Below are positions 4,166-6,124 of a stretch of DNA of 6,124 nt, one piece after another; the first letter of the stretch is position 1, and each line of letters starts with the position of its first letter. The notes under the pieces are model-generated. The model saw only the letters and a list, made by a program, of their open reading frames with translations, did no database searches and was not told the origin of the DNA. The stretch is from NCBI GenBank assembly GCA_945787925.1, contig CALZJY010000129.1, positions 1 through 6,124 of the forward strand, given 5' to 3'. The stretch is from an uncultured Anaerosporobacter sp. Lineage in GTDB: Bacteria; Bacillota; Clostridia; Lachnospirales; Lachnospiraceae. A program made the position numbers and the translations under genes.

Positions 4166-5083
4166 ATGAAATATCCCACTCCTCTTACAGAGGGTGCTAC
4201 CATCGGTCTAGTTGCCCCTTCCTCTCCATTTCCCATATGTGAACTTGCTCCTTGCCTTGATGCCATTATCTCGCTCGGATACCGATACCTATTAGGCGAA
4301 AGCGTGCTTTCCTGCCACCATGGCTACCTATCTGGTAGTGACCAAATCCGTGCAAATGACTTAAACACCATGTTCCGAAGCCGCATGGTAGATGCCATCT
4401 TCTGCATGCGGGGCGGCTTTGGAGGCTCCAGGATTCTAGAATACTTAGACTATGACGGCATTGGGACGCACCCAAAGCCCTTTATCGGATACAGCGATGC
4501 TACCGCCTTTCACCTTGTCTTCCATCGAAATTGTGACCTCGTCACCTTCCATGGTCCTATGGTCTGTTCCAATATGGCAAAAGACTTTGACCCGTATTCG
4601 AAAACCAGCTTGCTAGAGGCACTTAGTATGCCAAAACAGCTGCCCTTCCATAACCCGGATTCCATTGCTATGAATGCAATCGTTCCTGGGACCTGCACGG
4701 GACGAATCATCGGCGGCTGCCTCTCCCTTGTGACCGCCTGCATTGGCACCTTCTATCAGCCAGACTTTACGGACAAAGTGCTGTTTTTAGAAGACATCGG
4801 AGAAACCATTCCTAGAGTCGACCGTATGATGCAGCAGCTAAAGCATGCAGGCATCCTTTCTAAAGTGGCTGGAATTGCACTGGGCGCCTTTACGGATTGC
4901 GAGAATCCATATGATAGTTCCTACGGTCTAATGGACTTCTTAGAAGAGTTCTTTCATGATTATGAAAAGCCTGTCCTTGCCAATATCTATTCGTCACATA
5001 AAAAGCCGATGGGTACGATTCCCTTTGGCACAATTTGCGAGCTAGATGCCTCCGCAGGCTCGCTTACGTTCTTTTACGAATAA
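4166..5083 (+). CDS. LD-carboxypeptidase / MccF-like peptidase (family S66)
   Basis: The 305-residue product has the S66 layout: an N-terminal GATIGLVAPSSPF strand-loop, the MRGGFGGSRILEYLDY segment (about 81-96), the nucleophile Ser110 in FIGYSDAT, Glu209 in VLFLEDIGE and His278 in YSSHKKPMGTIPFG, making the expected Ser-Glu-His triad. No signal peptide is seen, so it is cytoplasmic. Family members cleave the terminal D-alanine from murein tetrapeptides during wall recycling, or hydrolyse microcin C-like peptide-nucleotides for self-immunity; the two are hard to separate by sequence, and no microcin genes are nearby, which favours the murein role. The ATG at 4166 has GAGGTGA at 4156-4162. 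The preceding 170 bp hold the thioredoxin promoter, a palindrome and no convincing promoter of its own (a TATACA at 4138-4143 lacks a -35). It ends in a shared terminator. Confidence 0.9.
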   Translation: MKYPTPLTEGATIGLVAPSSPFPICELAPCLDAIISLGYRYLLGESVLSCHHGYLSGSDQIRANDLNTMFRSRMVDAIFCMRGGFGGSRILEYLDYDGIGTHPKPFIGYSDATAFHLVFHRNCDLVTFHGPMVCSNMAKDFDPYSKTSLLEALSMPKQLPFHNPDSIAMNAIVPGTCTGRIIGGCLSLVTACIGTFYQPDFTDKVLFLEDIGETIPRVDRMMQQLKHAGILSKVAGIALGAFTDCENPYDSSYGLMDFLEEFFHDYEKPVLANIYSSHKKPMGTIPFGTICELDASAGSLTFFYE

Positions 5084-5085
5084 GA

Positions 5086-5123
5086 AAGGTGCTGTAACAG
5101 CATGTCTCCTGTTACAGCACCTT
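5086..5123. terminator. Bidirectional terminator between LD-carboxypeptidase and deoxynucleoside kinase genes
   Basis: A perfect 15-bp stem, AAGGTGCTGTAACAG (5086-5100) with CTGTTACAGCACCTT (5109-5123), and an 8-nt loop. It lies between two convergent genes, starting 3 bases after one stop and 9 bases from the other. T-rich tracts on both sides are short and interrupted, but the stem is very stable. Confidence 0.85.
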
Positions 5124-5131
5124 ATTATTTT

Positions 5132-5788
5132 CTATGCATCCTTGCGAATCTCTTGCAGTCTTTCTTCTACTGCCTTCACTAATGCATCACGATCTTCTTC
5201 ATTATTTACTACGTCCATGTTATCCATGTCGATTACTAACACCTGGCTTGCCTCATAATGATTGTTTACCCAATCATCATAGCCCTCCCATAAGAAGCGG
5301 TAGTATTCTTCTAAACTATCATCGATTTCGAAATCACGGCCTCGTTTGCCAATTCTCTCTAAAACAGTTTCAAAGCTTCCTTTTAAGTACACCATAAGGT
5401 CTGGGGATTTCTTAGGAAGCTCGTCTAACTCTTCTAACATGTTGTGTAATAAGTTTTCGTATACTTCCATTTCTAATGGAGAAATTCTGCCAAGCTCTAA
5501 GTTTCTTTTTGCAAAATACCAATCTTCATAAATACTACGGTCTAATACATTGTTTTGATCTACAAGCGCTTGTTTGATTGCTTTAAATCTTGTATCTAAG
5601 AACCATAATTGAAGTAAAAATGGATAACGCTTTGCTTGAATCTCCTCTTCTGTCGCTGTATAGAACAACGGTAAGATCTTGTTATCCTCAACACTTTCAT
5701 AATATACGCTAGTACCAAAGTGTTCACCTAAAATCTCTGCTACGCTAGTCTTACCAAGACCAATCATGCCGCCAATTACTATCACCAA
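5132..5788 (-). CDS. Deoxynucleoside kinase (dAK/dGK family)
   Basis: The 218-residue protein starts with a P-loop, GGMIGLGKTS (Gly6 to Ser15), followed by the catalytic-type Glu31 (YYESVEDNK). The DRSIYEDWYFAK motif (Asp83-Arg84-Ser85) is the signature of the deoxynucleoside kinase family, and ERIGKRGRDFE (about 144-154) is the arginine-rich LID. It transfers ATP phosphate to the 5' hydroxyl of deoxynucleosides in salvage; deoxyadenosine or deoxyguanosine is likely for this bacterial type, but specificity cannot be read here. The start is TTG at 5788-5786, supported by GGAAGGA at 5802-5796; translation from the GTG next to it is possible. The P-loop begins five residues in, so an upstream start is not needed. 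It has its own promoter in the 97-bp gap after the ProX gene. Confidence 0.92.
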   Translation of the reverse strand: MVIVIGGMIGLGKTSVAEILGEHFGTSVYYESVEDNKILPLFYTATEEEIQAKRYPFLLQLWFLDTRFKAIKQALVDQNNVLDRSIYEDWYFAKRNLELGRISPLEMEVYENLLHNMLEELDELPKKSPDLMVYLKGSFETVLERIGKRGRDFEIDDSLEEYYRFLWEGYDDWVNNHYEASQVLVIDMDNMDVVNNEEDRDALVKAVEERLQEIRKDA

Positions 5789-5837
5789 TTTTCCATCCTT
5801 CCAAGCATTTAATTCTCATTTCTAACATTGCTTACTT

Positions 5838-5865
5838 AGTATACCATGCCAAACCGATAAGTCAA
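5838..5865 (-). promoter_or_regulatory. Extended -10 promoter of the deoxynucleoside kinase gene
   Basis: On the minus strand TTGACT (5865-5860), a 16-bp spacer and TATACT (5843-5838), preceded by TGG, giving an extended -10. The predicted start near 5831 leaves a leader of about 43 nt. No terminator is visible between the ProX stop and this promoter, so some readthrough from proX is likely. Confidence 0.7.
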
Positions 5866-5885
5866 CCTGGATATACTGACAATTT

Positions 5886-6124
5886 CTAGTTTTCAACACC
5901 AATCTCTATGATTTCTGCCTCATGCCCTACATAAGGTAAAAACTTCCCAAGCACGTCTTCTGTCTTTAATTTCAAGCTGGACGTATTGATACAAGGGTGA
6001 CATCCAATATACTCTTTTTCTACGACGTCACGATCGATATAGAGCTTTACTTTTCCTTCGATATCATTCATAAGGCCAAGGACGCTTACGGAACCTGGCG
6101 TGATATTTAAGTACTGTTCCATAT
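5886..6124 (-). CDS. ProX/YbaK-type prolyl-tRNA deacylase, C-terminal part (cut by window edge)
   Basis: The visible 78 residues match the C-terminal half of the trans-editing family: LNITPGSVSVLGLMND, a hydrophobic stretch VKLYIDRDVVEKEYIGCHPCINTSSLKL and a DVLGKFLPYVGHEAEIIEI end. LxPGSVxxxGLxND and HPxxNTxxL are hallmarks of ProX-like proteins, which hydrolyse mischarged Ala- or Cys-tRNA(Pro). Family members are about 160-170 residues, so the Met at 6122 is internal and the true start lies outside the window. The TAG stop is at 5888-5886. It is upstream of and co-directional with the deoxynucleoside kinase gene. Confidence 0.85.
   Translation of the reverse strand, partial: MEQYLNITPGSVSVLGLMNDIEGKVKLYIDRDVVEKEYIGCHPCINTSSLKLKTEDVLGKFLPYVGHEAEIIEIGVEN

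Noticed and set aside
4045..4242. Small plus-strand frame of 65 codons before and overlapping the LD-carboxypeptidase gene
   Set aside because: It covers the thioredoxin promoter and overlaps the well supported S66 start in another frame; no ribosome site is seen.
4266..4749. Two minus-strand frames opposite the LD-carboxypeptidase gene
   Set aside because: Antisense shadows of a gene with an intact catalytic triad.

Overview
The window looks like a chromosomal segment from a low-GC Gram-positive anaerobe, most likely class Clostridia and possibly a Lachnospiraceae relative. The reasons are strong AGGAG-type ribosome sites, TTG starts, TTGACA/TATAAT promoters, a clostridial-style WCAPC thioredoxin and a two-cluster ferredoxin-nitroreductase fusion. 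The genus is inference. Both edges cut genes: a HAD-family hydrolase on the left (minus) and a ProX-type prolyl-tRNA deacylase on the right (minus).

Left part (1-815): the start of a HAD hydrolase gene diverges from a LysR-type regulator gene. The regulator has a perfect-consensus promoter but encodes only 189 residues, so it lacks most of its effector-binding domain.

Middle (about 812-2736): an apparently intact IS200/IS605-family insertion sequence. Its top strand is the minus strand of the window. It carries tnpB (minus, RNA-guided nuclease with all catalytic residues) and, divergently, a two-gene operon of a 44-residue ribbon-helix-helix protein overlapping tnpA (Y1 HUH transposase with HIH, Tyr and Gln present). 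Both ends have subterminal hairpins of the same design (6 bp, one extrahelical T, 3 bp, TTTA loop). The tnpB-proximal end shows an IS608-like GAAT guide and TCAA cleavage site. This defines a predicted omega RNA whose guide is read from the lysR flank, and a TTTAT motif on the opposite side as the likely TAM/target. The 91-bp tnpB/RHH intergenic region holds two interleaved, oppositely directed promoters and two copies of the palindrome AGTATATACT, which suggests that the small protein represses both transposition genes.

Right part (2737-6124): a ferredoxin-nitroreductase gene whose ribosome site lies inside a long hairpin; thioredoxin (minus); an S66-family LD-carboxypeptidase; a deoxynucleoside kinase (minus); and the partial ProX gene (minus). 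The two convergent pairs are separated by clear bidirectional hairpin terminators. These are ordinary housekeeping functions (redox, cell-wall recycling, nucleoside salvage, translation quality control). The most interesting part is the self-regulated transposon and its guide RNA.
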